Source: Planosporangium mesophilum (GTDB lineage: Bacteria > Actinomycetota > Actinomycetes > Mycobacteriales > Micromonosporaceae). From it: DNA of 64,000 nt. Each line of letters begins with the position of its first letter. Position 1 is the stretch's first letter. This document shows, piece after piece, positions 54,815-63,936 of the stretch. The DNA lies in the NCBI RefSeq assembly GCF_016863255.1, contig NZ_BOON01000003.1, forward strand, positions 28,923 through 92,922, given 5' to 3'. The notes beneath the pieces were generated by a model. It searched no databases and was not told the DNA's origin. It saw only the letters and a program-made list of their open reading frames with translations. Position numbers and translations under genes: made by a program.

Positions 54815-55037
54815 ATGGATGACATTAACTTCGGTCCGTGTCCGCATTGCGGGAGCGCTGAAATCGTCTGTGTGCCGAGCAGCATGGCCGACGGCTATCA
54901 GCGGCATGGCGGTCAGCACCTTCCGAACGATTCCGTTTTCCCGCGTGATTTGCCTGCAGTGCGGTTTGGTCCGTGAGTGGATAACCGACCGTGTGCACCT
55001 GGACCTCCTACGCAAGAAGTTCGCACCCAAGCGGTGA
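54815..55037 (+). pseudogene. Zinc-ribbon protein gene with a frameshift
   Basis: The first part in one frame reads MDDINFGPCPHCGSAEIVC and continues to NDSVF; the second part, in the next frame, reads VICLQCGLVREWITDRVHLD and ends LLRKKFAPKR. Together they make one 74-residue protein with CPHCG and CLQCG knuckles, the expected four-cysteine zinc ribbon. The break lies at or near GTTTTCCC (54935-54942), so a one-base indel in that run would restore it. Either a real pseudogene or a sequencing error. Confidence 0.65.
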
Positions 55038-55171
55038 GTCGGAGTCGGGCGCAGGGCTCACTTCGCGTGTCCGCTCATCGGCAGAAGTGCGCGCCTGACC
55101 GATCGGGGGCTGTACTCGTCGTGACGGCGTAGCGGGCGCTGATACGCGTGTCGCGGCAGCCGAAAATCCGG

Positions 55172-56497
55172 CTATCTCGCGGCGACCGCGAGTTTCGAAC
55201 GCACCTTCACGATCGACGCATCGGCGTCGCCTGGCTGCGGGAGGGCAACGACAGAAAAATCCTCGACTGCTCCCGGGCGGAACACCAGGCACTCGGTGGA
55301 GCCGCCGAACTGGAACCATCCGAGTTCGTCGCCCTTTTCGACGTGATGGCCGGGGACGATGTCGTCGCTGATGACGCAGGAGGAGACCTCTACCATCCCG
55401 ATCGGGACGACCGCCATCAGCCCGATCGCCGGGTTGTCCGCCTGGATGAGGATGATCGCGCGAGCGGCGACGTGAGCCAGATACCCCTGAGAGGCCGACG
55501 CTTCGACCGCCTCCGCGCCTTCGGAGTCGGCCTCGGAGAAGTAGGTGCCGGGCTGGACGTAGGCGCGCACGATCGTGCCGGCCACGGGACTGTGCCAGCG
55601 GTGATAGTTCAACGCGCTCAGGAACCCCTGGTAGACCGTGCCACCGACAAACTCGTCGACGGCGTCGTCGTTGGCGAGCATGTCCTGCAGGGAATAGGGC
55701 TGAGCCTTGATCCAGAACTCGCTGTGGCGCGCGACGTCACGGCTGATCCGGTAAGGGGTCGATTCGCACGCGCTGACGATGACCGAGTCGTCGTCGGGCG
55801 CCGCGACCGGCCGTGCCCCCGGCCTGAGCCGCCGGGTGAAGAAGTCGTTCCAGGAGGTGAAGCCCCAGTGCTTGTCGTCGGGGTCGTGCTCGAACTGGTC
55901 GATGCCCACCGCCTGTCGCGCGGTCGGCGACATCCACCCCTGCGGCGAGTCGTTCAGGACGTAGAGCGACTCGGGGCTATTCAGGAACTCCGCCCACGCG
56001 TCGAGGACCTTCTTCAGGATCGCGTTGACACGGGGGTCGCGGTAGGCGGCCATCCCGGCGGTGGTTCCCATCGTCCAGTCCAGGATGCCGGTCAGCGGTG
56101 TCGTCACCATCGCGCCCTCGCTGAACTCCGGTGCCGTGGTGATCACCTCGTCGATGAGGTGCAGCAGCTGATCGACGCTGGCGATGTGGCGTTTGCTGTA
56201 CTTGCGGGTCTTCGGCACTTCGTCGATCATCCGGGTCACGTACATGCGCACGATCGCGTCCGTCTCGATCAGGTGGGCGAACTCCCGGATCACCGGGTGC
56301 CGGAACACGCCGGGTCGCCCCACGCTCTTGATGCGGCCGTCGAGCCACCGCTCCAACTCGTCCTGGCCCTGCGGCAGCCAGCCACCCCGCCGCTTCAAGT
56401 CCCCGGCTTCATCACCCATCGTCACGAACACACCCGTACCCACGTCCCAGCCAGGCCAATCACGACCGCGGTAGGGCCGATGCGCTCTCGTCGGCAT
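55172..56497 (-). CDS. Phosphatidylserine decarboxylase family protein
   Basis: A 441-residue protein related to PSD. The N-terminal 170 residues form the PSD-associated helical domain (HPVIREFAHLIETDAIVRMY) and the rest the decarboxylase-like domain (SWNDFFTRRLRPGARPV, NYHRWHSPVAGTI). The self-cleavage site that yields the pyruvoyl group reads GGST in FQFGGSTECLVF, against LGST in the classical enzyme, so processing remains possible. Stand-alone relatives occur in secondary metabolism and act on amino-acid derivatives, not lipids. ATG 56497 preferred; no membrane segment. Confidence 0.85.
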   Translation of the reverse strand: MPTRAHRPYRGRDWPGWDVGTGVFVTMGDEAGDLKRRGGWLPQGQDELERWLDGRIKSVGRPGVFRHPVIREFAHLIETDAIVRMYVTRMIDEVPKTRKYSKRHIASVDQLLHLIDEVITTAPEFSEGAMVTTPLTGILDWTMGTTAGMAAYRDPRVNAILKKVLDAWAEFLNSPESLYVLNDSPQGWMSPTARQAVGIDQFEHDPDDKHWGFTSWNDFFTRRLRPGARPVAAPDDDSVIVSACESTPYRISRDVARHSEFWIKAQPYSLQDMLANDDAVDEFVGGTVYQGFLSALNYHRWHSPVAGTIVRAYVQPGTYFSEADSEGAEAVEASASQGYLAHVAARAIILIQADNPAIGLMAVVPIGMVEVSSCVISDDIVPGHHVEKGDELGWFQFGGSTECLVFRPGAVEDFSVVALPQPGDADASIVKVRSKLAVAAR

Positions 56498-56559
56498 GAT
56501 CAAATGCACTGATCTCGGCATGACCGCGCGATCAGCGGCTATGAGTGGACGTCCGCGCA

Positions 56560-57057
56560 CTACTCGTTGATGAGTTGCTCTCGAAGAATGTCAGCGTGCC
56601 CACAGTGCTGGGCGAACTCGCGCAGCACGTGGAGATACACCCACCGCAGCGGAAGCGGGCCCCGCCGGTTCCCGTGAAGGATGTCGTCCAGCCCCAGGGA
56701 TGACGTCGCCTGGCGTGATGCTTCGCAGGCCTCGCGGTGTGCGCGCTGGACGGTGGCGATCGTGTCGTCGTCATAGAGAATGAACGACTCGTCCGGCGTC
56801 GCAGGGATGCCGATCTCAGCGCGCGACCGACACGTGACGGCTTCGTCAAACCAGACCTTCTCGACGAAGGTCGCGTGCTTCACCAGACCCAGCAGCGTGG
56901 TCCGGGAGGCCACCAACGATCGGCGCGCCTGTTCCTCTGTCAGCCCGTCCAAGCAGCCATTGAGCGCGCCGCGGTGCTCGTCGAGGAACGCCTCGAACTG
57001 GGCACGGGCTGGCTGGGCGACGACCTGGTCGGCGAAGGTAGGCGGGTAGGAAGGCAT
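56560..57057 (-). CDS. DinB family protein
   Basis: A 165-residue four-helix-bundle protein of the DinB/YfiT group. The putative metal-binding histidines are in LVKHATFVEK and QHCGHADILREQL. ATG 57057 begins at MPSYPPTFAD. Family members act as thiol transferases (mycothiol- or bacillithiol-dependent) or are uncharacterised. Confidence 0.87.
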   Translation of the reverse strand: MPSYPPTFADQVVAQPARAQFEAFLDEHRGALNGCLDGLTEEQARRSLVASRTTLLGLVKHATFVEKVWFDEAVTCRSRAEIGIPATPDESFILYDDDTIATVQRAHREACEASRQATSSLGLDDILHGNRRGPLPLRWVYLHVLREFAQHCGHADILREQLINE

Positions 57058-57311
57058 GGGCGAAGCATTCCAGACCATCGCCCGGGAGCAACTAGCGAAC
57101 ATCGGCGCGAGCGGTCGGGTGACTTGTCGGTCCCGCCGGTGCGGCCCCTCACGTGCGCTCGGCGGCATGGGCATACATTCGGCGAGGGGTCAAGCCTGGT
57201 CTCCACAGGCCTCGGCGAGACGCTTGATATGGGCGGATGTTCGCGCCGATCGCCGCTAGATTCTTGCGAACTGCACCGGTCGACTCGCGAAGGTGCCACG
57301 TTCGCGACCAC

Positions 57312-57746
57312 TCAGTCGAGACAGAACTCGTTGCCCTCGATGTCCTGCATCACGAGGCACGACTCGTTGTAGCCATCAGCACGCAGTAGTCGCACGCGTA
57401 CCGCGCCGAGCGCGACCAGTCGTGCGCACTCGGCCTCAAGTGCGGCCAGGCGCTCCTCCCCCACAAGCCCGGTGCCGACCCGTACGTCAAGATGCAGCCG
57501 ATTCTTGACGACCTTGCCTTCGGGAACGCGCTGGAAGAACAGCCGCGGGCCCACACCTGAGGGATCGATGCATGCGAACGCTGAACCTTGACGCTCAGGC
57601 GGCAACGCGCCATCGAAATCGTCCCAAGTAGCAAACCCCTCCGGCGACGGTGGTACGACGTACCCCAACACCTCGCACCAGAAACGAGCGACGCGCGCGG
57701 GCTGTGCGCAGTCGAAGGTGACCTGGAACTGCTTGACCGACACCAT
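57312..57746 (-). CDS. VOC family (glyoxalase-like) protein
   Basis: A 144-residue glyoxalase-fold protein of the subtype with VTFDCAQPARVARFWCEVLG at the start, PRLFFQRVPEGKVVKNRLHL in the middle and MQDIEGNEFCLD at the end. ATG 57746. Usually a small-molecule-binding enzyme; no substrate can be assigned. Confidence 0.85.
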   Translation of the reverse strand: MVSVKQFQVTFDCAQPARVARFWCEVLGYVVPPSPEGFATWDDFDGALPPERQGSAFACIDPSGVGPRLFFQRVPEGKVVKNRLHLDVRVGTGLVGEERLAALEAECARLVALGAVRVRLLRADGYNESCLVMQDIEGNEFCLD

Positions 57747-57825
57747 CGGTCCACCATAGAGGCGGGGTCTTTCGTCGTCTGCACGGGCGCAGCCGCCAAT
57801 AGGGGACACACCTGGTGAGAGCGCC

Positions 57826-58836
57826 TCAGTCGGTCGCGTGCACCACGTCGCGCTCCTCGGCGAAGTGGCACGCGCTCGGATGCGCCGACCCCTCCCGCTC
57901 GACCAGCGCCGGCTCCTGCTCGACGCACACCTCCCGCGCCTTCCAGCAGCGGGTACGGAACCGGCATCCGCTCGGCGGGTTCGCCGGCGAGGGTACGTCG
58001 CCCTCCAGGATGATCTGGTCGCGTAGGCCGCGCAGCGTCGGATCGGGTACCGGCACCGCCGACAGCAGTGCCTGCGCGTACGGGTGGGTCGGGTGGTCGT
58101 AGATCTCGGTGTCGACCCCGGTCTCGATGATCTTCCCCAGGTACATCACCGCGACCCGGTCGGAGATGTGCCGCACCACCGACAGGTCGTGGGCGATGAA
58201 GATGTACGACAGCCCCAGCTCCTCCTGCAGCCGCTCCAGCAGGTTGATCACCTGTGCCTGGATCGACAGGTCGAGGGCGGAGACCGGCTCGTCGCAGACG
58301 ATGATCTCCGGGCGGAGCGCCAGCGCCCGGGCGATGCCGATCCGCTGCCGCTGGCCGCCGGAGAACTGGTGCGGGTAGCGGTTGATGTGGTCGGGGCTGA
58401 GCCCGACCAGTTCCAGCAGCTCCCCCACCCGCCGCCGCCGGTCGGAGCGCGGCGCCACCTCGGGGTGGATCTGGAACGGCTCCCCGACGATGTCACCCAC
58501 CGTCATTCGGGGGTTCAGTGACGTGTACGGGTCCTGCATCACCAGCTGGATGTTGCGCCGGGCCCGGCGCAGCGCCGAGCCGCGCATCCTGGCGAGGTTC
58601 TGGCCCTGCACCAGGATCTCGCCGGACGTCGGCTTCTCCAGCCCGATGATGAGCTTGGCCAGCGTCGACTTGCCGCAGCCGGACTCTCCCACCACGCCGA
58701 GCGTCTCGCCCCGGCGCAGCGTCAGGTTCACCCCGTCGACCGCGCGAACCGCGCCGACCTGCCGCTTGAACACGATTCCCTTGGTCAGCGGGAAGTGCTT
58801 GGTCAGATCCCGTACCTCGAGCACGACGTCACTCAC
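57826..58836 (-). CDS. Oligopeptide ABC transporter ATPase (OppF/DppF type)
   Basis: A 336-residue ATPase of a peptide importer. Walker [10 protein letters not shown], signature [15 protein letters not shown], Walker [13 protein letters not shown], and the C-terminal oligopeptide/dipeptide extension with [14 protein letters not shown], a cysteine cluster typical of OppF. GTG 58836 overlaps the oppD-type stop by 8 bp and has AGGGGG upstream. Last gene of the five-gene transporter operon. Confidence 0.93.
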   Translation of the reverse strand: MSDVVLEVRDLTKHFPLTKGIVFKRQVGAVRAVDGVNLTLRRGETLGVVGESGCGKSTLAKLIIGLEKPTSGEILVQGQNLARMRGSALRRARRNIQLVMQDPYTSLNPRMTVGDIVGEPFQIHPEVAPRSDRRRRVGELLELVGLSPDHINRYPHQFSGGQRQRIGIARALALRPEIIVCDEPVSALDLSIQAQVINLLERLQEELGLSYIFIAHDLSVVRHISDRVAVMYLGKIIETGVDTEIYDHPTHPYAQALLSAVPVPDPTLRGLRDQIILEGDVPSPANPPSGCRFRTRCWKAREVCVEQEPALVEREGSAHPSACHFAEERDVVHATD

Positions 58837-59890
58837 CGCCGACCCCCTCATCCTGTTCGCGACTGCGGGGCTCGCTTCCCTCGCTCCTCGCGCTCACGAC
58901 CTCCTCCCAGAAGTGGCACGCGCTGGTCCGTCTACTGTCCACTCCGTACAAGGGCGGTGGATCCTGCCGGCACACGTCCCGGGCGTACCGGCACCGCGGG
59001 TGGAACGCGCAGCCGCGCGGGACCCGGGTCGGGCTCGGCGGCAGCCCCTTGATGACGTTGAGCTGCTGGCCCTTGACGTCGACGCGCGGGATCGACTCCA
59101 GGAGGGCCTTGGTGTAGGGGTGCGCCGGGCGGGCGTAGATGTCGCGTACCGGAGCCTCCTCCACGATCCGGCCGGCGTACATGACCGAGATGTGGTCGGC
59201 CACGTCCGCGACGACGCCCATGTCGTGCGTGATCAGGACCAGGCCCATCTGCCGCTCCCGCAGCAGCTCGCCGAGCAGGCTCATGATCTGCGCCTGCACC
59301 GTGACGTCGAGCGCGGTGGTCGGCTCGTCGGCGATCAGCACGTCCGGGTCGAGCGCGAGCGCCATCGCGATCATCACGCGCTGCCGCATGCCGCCGGAGA
59401 ACTGGTGCGGGAAGTCGTTGACGCGCTGCCGGGCGGCCGGGATGCGTACCTGGTCCATCAGCTCGACGGCCCGGCGCCTGGCGTCGGTACGGGACATGCC
59501 GAGGTGCTTGCGGAACTGCTCCCCGATCTGAAAGCCGACCGTGAAGACGGGGTTGAGCGCGGACAGGGCGTCCTGGAAGACCATCGCGATGTGGTTGCCG
59601 CGGATCCGGCGGCGCTCCTCGTCGGGCAGGGTCAGCACGTCGACCCCGCGGTAGCGGACCTCGCCGCCGGTGACGTGGGCGGGCGGCGAGTCCAGGATGC
59701 CCATCACGGCCTGGGCGGTGACGCTCTTGCCGCAGCCCGACTCGCCGAGGATGGCCCGCGTCTGTCCGGGTTGGACGGTGAAACTCACCCCGTTGACCGC
59801 CTTGGAGACCCCGTCCCGGGTACGGAACTCGATCCGCAGGTCGCGTACGTCCAGGAGGTCGGCGTCGGGATCCGGCTCGGGCAGCATCAC
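58829..59890 (-). CDS. Oligopeptide ABC transporter ATPase (OppD/DppD type)
   Basis: A 353-residue ATPase pairing with the preceding one. Walker [10 protein letters not shown], signature [15 protein letters not shown], Walker [13 protein letters not shown], and the C-terminal peptide-transporter extension with [14 protein letters not shown]. The last 25 residues are charged ([13 protein letters not shown]). It begins 1 bp after the stop of the permease gene. Confidence 0.93.
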   Translation of the reverse strand: MMLPEPDPDADLLDVRDLRIEFRTRDGVSKAVNGVSFTVQPGQTRAILGESGCGKSVTAQAVMGILDSPPAHVTGGEVRYRGVDVLTLPDEERRRIRGNHIAMVFQDALSALNPVFTVGFQIGEQFRKHLGMSRTDARRRAVELMDQVRIPAARQRVNDFPHQFSGGMRQRVMIAMALALDPDVLIADEPTTALDVTVQAQIMSLLGELLRERQMGLVLITHDMGVVADVADHISVMYAGRIVEEAPVRDIYARPAHPYTKALLESIPRVDVKGQQLNVIKGLPPSPTRVPRGCAFHPRCRYARDVCRQDPPPLYGVDSRRTSACHFWEEVVSARSEGSEPRSREQDEGVGGE

Positions 59891-59891
59891 G

Positions 59892-60800
59892 TCACCTCAG
59901 CTTCGGGTCGAGGGCGTCGCGGAGCGCGTCGCCGAGCAGGATGAACGCGAGCACCGTCGCGGACAGGAAGGCCGCCGGGAACAGCAGCAGGTGCGGGTAG
60001 CCGGAGGTGACGTACGACTGGCCCTGGGCAATCATGATGCCCCACGAGATCTCCGGCGGCTGGAGGCCGATACCGAGGTAGGACAGCGTCGCCTCGGATG
60101 CGACGTACGTGCCGAGCAGGATCGTCGCGACCACGATCGCCGGGGCGGCGGCGTTCGGCAGGATGTGCCGGAACAGCAGCCGGCGGTCGCTGGCGCCGAG
60201 CGAGCGGGCCGCCTGTACGTAGTCCATGTTCTTCGTGGCGAGCACGCTGGCCCGCACGATCCGGGCCAGCGGGGGCCAGCCGAGCACGGCGAACGCGAGC
60301 ACGATCGTCCAGACCGAGTGCGAACGCAGCATCGACAGGAACACCAGGGCGCCGAGCAGGAACGGCAGCGCGAAGAAGATGTCGGCCAGCCGGGAGAGCA
60401 CCGAGTCGACCCAGCCGCCGTAGAAGCCGGCGGCCATCCCGACGAGAGCGCCGACGAGCAGGACGAGCGAGGTCGAGACCAGCGCGACGATGATCGAGGC
60501 CCGCGCGCCGTAGATCGTCATCGCGTAGTAGTCGCAGCCCAGTTCGTTGGTACCGAAGATGTGCGCCGCGCTCGGCGTGGCCTTGCTCAGCTGGATGGGG
60601 CAGTCCCGCGGGTCCGTTCGGGTCCACAGCCATGGGAACGCAGCCATCGAGCTGACCAGCACGATCACGACGGCCGAGGCGATCGCGACCGGTCGCCGGC
60701 GCAGGTCCCGCCACGCATCAGCCCACAGGCTCGCGCTGCGCTCGATACCGGCCTGTGCGGACCGGTCCGCCGAGATGACGGACTCCACCTGCTCAGTCAA
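59892..60800 (-). CDS. Peptide ABC transporter permease (OppC/DppC type)
   Basis: A 302-residue inner-membrane permease with an N-terminal cytoplasmic tail, a first helix (AIASAVVIVLVSSMAAFPWL), a large loop (TNELGCDYYAMTIYGARAS) and five further helices. The EAA loop, which contacts the ATPases, is recognisable (ARSLGASDRRLLFRHILPNA). TTG 60800 overlaps the upstream permease stop by 8 bp and has AGGATCC upstream. Confidence 0.92.
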   Translation of the reverse strand: MTEQVESVISADRSAQAGIERSASLWADAWRDLRRRPVAIASAVVIVLVSSMAAFPWLWTRTDPRDCPIQLSKATPSAAHIFGTNELGCDYYAMTIYGARASIIVALVSTSLVLLVGALVGMAAGFYGGWVDSVLSRLADIFFALPFLLGALVFLSMLRSHSVWTIVLAFAVLGWPPLARIVRASVLATKNMDYVQAARSLGASDRRLLFRHILPNAAAPAIVVATILLGTYVASEATLSYLGIGLQPPEISWGIMIAQGQSYVTSGYPHLLLFPAAFLSATVLAFILLGDALRDALDPKLR

Positions 60801-61794
60801 GTCGGATCCTCGGGTCCAGGACGGCGTACAGCACATCGATGATCAGGTTGCACAACAGGTAGACCAGCACCAGGATCGTGACGACGGAGACGACCGTCGC
60901 GGCCTCGCCGGTTGCCACCGCCCCGAAGACCAGGCCGCCGATGCCCCGAATGTTGAAGATGCCCTCGGTGACCACCGCGCCGGCGAGCAGGTTGCCGAAG
61001 CTGATGCCGAGATTCGTGATCACCGGGATCAGCGAGTTGCGCAGCGCGTGCACCCCGACCACGCGGTTTCGGGTCAGGCCCTTGGCGGTCGCGGTACGCA
61101 CGTAGTCGCCCCGCAGGTTCTCCATCAGGCTGGTGCGGGTCAGCCGCGCCGTGGTGGCCAGCGACAAGGACGCGAGTACGAACGCCGGCATCACCAGGCT
61201 GGCCCAGGGCTGGTCGGTGCGGTAAGCGATCGAGAACAGTCCGGTGAGGAGGTCAGGCGCGCCGACGCCCTTCAGCCACGACCCGAACTCCACCCCCAGC
61301 ACGAGCTGGGTCACCGCGCCCACGACGAAGATGGGGATCGCCACCAGCATCGTGGTGGAGACCTTGACCACGTAGTCCCAGAAACTCCCGCCGCGCAGCC
61401 CCGCCAGGACGCCGGCGGTGACGCCGACCAGCAGCTCGATGAGGATCGCGAGCAGCGCGAGCCGGGCGGTGATCGGCGCGTGCTCCGCGATCAGCGTCAC
61501 CACCGGCCGCTCCCGCGAGTCGACGCCGAAGTCACCCTGGGCCATGTTCTCCAGGCGGTGGACGAAGACCGTCAGGCATGGGTTGCCGGCCTGTTCGAAG
61601 CAGGGGTCATCGGTACCGAAGACCCGCTGCATCGCCTGCAGCTGGGACTGGCTCGGCGTGCGGTCCCCGAACACGGCCCGGGCGGGGTCGCCGTTGAGCT
61701 GGATTCCGACGGTCATCAGGTAGTGCAGGATGAACAGCGCGCCGAGCAGCGTGGGGACGAACTGCAGCAGCCGGCGGGCCAGATAGCGCCCCAA
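60793..61794 (-). CDS. Peptide ABC transporter permease (OppB/DppB type)
   Basis: A 333-residue permease. The N-terminus LGRYLARRLLQFVPTLLGAL is the standard OppB opening, and the EAA loop YVRTATAKGLTRNRVVGVHA then LRNSLIP is complete. A longer than usual periplasmic loop with two cysteines (DDPCFEQAGNPCLT) follows helix 1. TTG 61794 with GGAGG at 8 nt is chosen; there is no upstream Met in a reasonable place. Confidence 0.92.
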   Translation of the reverse strand: MGRYLARRLLQFVPTLLGALFILHYLMTVGIQLNGDPARAVFGDRTPSQSQLQAMQRVFGTDDPCFEQAGNPCLTVFVHRLENMAQGDFGVDSRERPVVTLIAEHAPITARLALLAILIELLVGVTAGVLAGLRGGSFWDYVVKVSTTMLVAIPIFVVGAVTQLVLGVEFGSWLKGVGAPDLLTGLFSIAYRTDQPWASLVMPAFVLASLSLATTARLTRTSLMENLRGDYVRTATAKGLTRNRVVGVHALRNSLIPVITNLGISFGNLLAGAVVTEGIFNIRGIGGLVFGAVATGEAATVVSVVTILVLVYLLCNLIIDVLYAVLDPRIRLD

Positions 61795-61870
61795 CGGTGT
61801 GACCTCCAGGCCTTTCAGACCGCCGGCCCCGGGGCCGCCCACCGTGGGCGGGCCCGGGACCGTACCGGCG

Positions 61871-63487
61871 CTACTTCGTGAAGCCGACCCGGGCGAAGTT
61901 GACGCCCTGGACGCCGTTGTACTCGACACCGGTGACGGTCTCGCCGAACGCCACCGACGCCTTGTCGAACCACAGCGGGATGGAGGGCATGTCCTCGGCC
62001 AGGAGGTCCTCGGCCTCGCCGTAGAGCTTGCCCGCTTCGTCCAGCAACTTGGCGTTGTCGCCCCTGACGATCCGGGCGTCGAACTCCGGGTTGCTGTAGC
62101 CGGTCCGGTTCGACGAGCCGCCGGTACCGAAGAGAGGCGTCAGGTAGTTCTCGTTGAGCGGGTAGTCGGGCGCCCAGGCGCTGCGGTACGGGCCGGTGAG
62201 CTTCTTCGCGTCGGCCGTCGCCAGGAACTCGGGCTGCTGGAGCTGGCCCTTGAGCTCGTAGTCGATGCCCAGGTTCCGCTTGAGCTGGTCGCCGACGGCC
62301 TGCATCCAGACGTCGTGACCGGCGCCCGCGTTGAACCACAGCTCGGCCTTCTTGCCGGCCGGCCAGCCGCCCGCCTCGGCCAGCAACTGCTTGGCCTTCT
62401 CGGGGTTGAACTGACAGTACTTGCAGGTGTCGTCGCGACCGCCAGGGAAGCCGGGCGGGGAGAAGCTCTTCGCCGGGGTGTAGCGACCCTGGTAGACCGC
62501 GTCGACGATCGCCTTGCGGTCGATCGCCATCGACATCGCCTGGCGGATCCTCTTGTCCTTGAAGGGGTCCAGGTAGGTCGGGATCGCGACGGCGGTGAAG
62601 CTGGGGCTGGGCTTGTCGAGCAGCCGGTCGCCGAACTTGACCCGCGCCTCGGGCACCTTCGCCGGTGGCATCCGCCGCGGCATGATGTCGATGTTGCCGG
62701 CCAGCAGGTCGTTGTACGCCGTCTCGATCTTGTCGTAGATCTTGAAGGTCAGCCGGTCGAGGTGGGCCTTGGTGCCCTTGTAGTCGTTGTTGCGGACCAG
62801 CTTCACCTGCTGCTTGTGCTCCCACTTGCCGTCCATCTTGAACGGCCCGTTGCCGATGGGCGCCTCGTCGCAGGCCTTCAGGTCGGCGGCGCACGCCTGC
62901 GCCATCGGCATGAACGCGACATAGCCGAGCATGACCGGGAAGCCGGCGAACGGCTGACGCAGCGTGACCTCGAACGTGGTGTCGTCGACCTTCTTCAGGC
63001 CCGACATCTCCTTCGCCTTGGGCTCCTTGCCCTGCAGGTCGGCGTACCCGTCGACGCGCTCGAAGAAGTGGGACCCGAGCTGCGCGTTGGGCGCGTACGC
63101 CGCGGCGTTCCACGCGCGGATGTAGGCGTCGGAGTTGACCGCCTCGCCGTTGTGGAACGCCCAGCCGCCCTTGAGCTTGATCGTCCACACCTTGTTGTCG
63201 GTCGACTTGATCGAGTCGGCCATCACGTTAACGATCTTGTAGTCGTCGCCGACATAGTCGATCAGCCCCGAGTACAGGGCCCGAGCGACCGTGCTGCCCT
63301 CGCTCTCGCCGGCGTTGCTCGCCACGATGTGGCGCGGCTCTCCGATGTAGACCCTCAGGTCGCCGCCGTCCTTGATGTCGCCGCCTTCCGGCCCGCTCGA
63401 CGACTGCGGTGTGCCCCCGCAGGCCGCCAGCATCAGCAACGCCGTGGACAGGCCGATCGCGGCACGTAAGCCACCCCTGATATGCAT
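61871..63487 (-). CDS. Peptide-binding lipoprotein of the ABC transporter (OppA/DppA type)
   Basis: A 538-residue family 5 extracellular solute-binding protein. The signal peptide ends in the lipobox LMLAAC, so Cys23 is lipidated and the protein is membrane-anchored. The SBP_bac_5 domain follows (VARALYSGLIDY, WTIKLKGGWAFHNGEAV, KRIRQAMSMAIDRKAIV). First gene of the operon; 76 bp separate it from the first permease. ATG 63487 follows AAAAGGAG. Ligand probably oligopeptide; not readable in detail. Confidence 0.94.
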   Translation of the reverse strand: MHIRGGLRAAIGLSTALLMLAACGGTPQSSSGPEGGDIKDGGDLRVYIGEPRHIVASNAGESEGSTVARALYSGLIDYVGDDYKIVNVMADSIKSTDNKVWTIKLKGGWAFHNGEAVNSDAYIRAWNAAAYAPNAQLGSHFFERVDGYADLQGKEPKAKEMSGLKKVDDTTFEVTLRQPFAGFPVMLGYVAFMPMAQACAADLKACDEAPIGNGPFKMDGKWEHKQQVKLVRNNDYKGTKAHLDRLTFKIYDKIETAYNDLLAGNIDIMPRRMPPAKVPEARVKFGDRLLDKPSPSFTAVAIPTYLDPFKDKRIRQAMSMAIDRKAIVDAVYQGRYTPAKSFSPPGFPGGRDDTCKYCQFNPEKAKQLLAEAGGWPAGKKAELWFNAGAGHDVWMQAVGDQLKRNLGIDYELKGQLQQPEFLATADAKKLTGPYRSAWAPDYPLNENYLTPLFGTGGSSNRTGYSNPEFDARIVRGDNAKLLDEAGKLYGEAEDLLAEDMPSIPLWFDKASVAFGETVTGVEYNGVQGVNFARVGFTK

Positions 63488-63615
63488 CGACGGTCTCCTT
63501 TTGGGAACGACGGGCGGTGCGAGGCTGACACTGTGACACGAGTCGATCGGAAAGCGGTGTGGCTGTAATCAAACTGGTACCGCGCGCCGGCGTGCGACCG
63601 GTGATGTGACCGTCC

Positions 63616-63936
63616 CTATGAGACGGAGACGACGTCGAGGCCCCCGTACACGCGGCAGCCGGCGGGCGCCTTCGTCCGCTGCCCCCGCACGGTGACCCGG
63701 CTCCCCTCGCGTACCCACTCGGCCTGGTCGCCGAGGAGCGCCCAGCGCTGCACCCCGTTGTCGAGGATGACGCAGCCGTACTCGACCGTCACCGTGCCGG
63801 TGACCGTCACCGGCGGCCCGGCGAGATCACGCGGGTACTCGGGGTCGGAGGTCGGTTTCGGCGCGGCGGGGTCACCCGTACGGGGTGCCGCCCCCGAGGG
63901 CGGGTCGGGTGCCGCAGCCGGCGGGGTGGTGGCCAT
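63616..63936 (-). CDS. Small hypothetical protein with OB-fold-like C-terminus
   Basis: A 106-residue protein: Pro/Ala-rich first 40 residues, then a beta-rich 60 residues (VTVTGTVTVEYGCVILDNG, WVREGSRVTVRGQRT, CRVYGGLDVVSVS) that look like a small OB-fold with two cysteines. ATG 63936 follows GGGGAG. Similar short proteins are common in Micromonosporaceae without a function. The last 64 bases of the window hold nothing recognisable. Confidence 0.65.
   Translation of the reverse strand: MATTPPAAAPDPPSGAAPRTGDPAAPKPTSDPEYPRDLAGPPVTVTGTVTVEYGCVILDNGVQRWALLGDQAEWVREGSRVTVRGQRTKAPAGCRVYGGLDVVSVS

Larger units (their letters stand above)
49298..55100 (+). repeat. Dispersed GGCAGATCCGGAT repeat family (eight copies)
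   Basis: Copies, all on the plus strand: 49298, 51313, 52578, 52656, 53432, 54553, 54710 and 55080. Core consensus GGCAGATCCGGATG, often preceded by CTCATC and followed about 5 bp later by CTGATC. All lie in intergenic DNA, five of them within 75 bp after the stop of a plus-strand gene. None is seen in the first 49 kb. Confidence 0.7.

Noticed and set aside
49298..55100. Repeat family considered as integron attC sites
   Set aside because: No GTTRRRY cores or paired R/L boxes, genes run in both directions, and no integron integrase is near.
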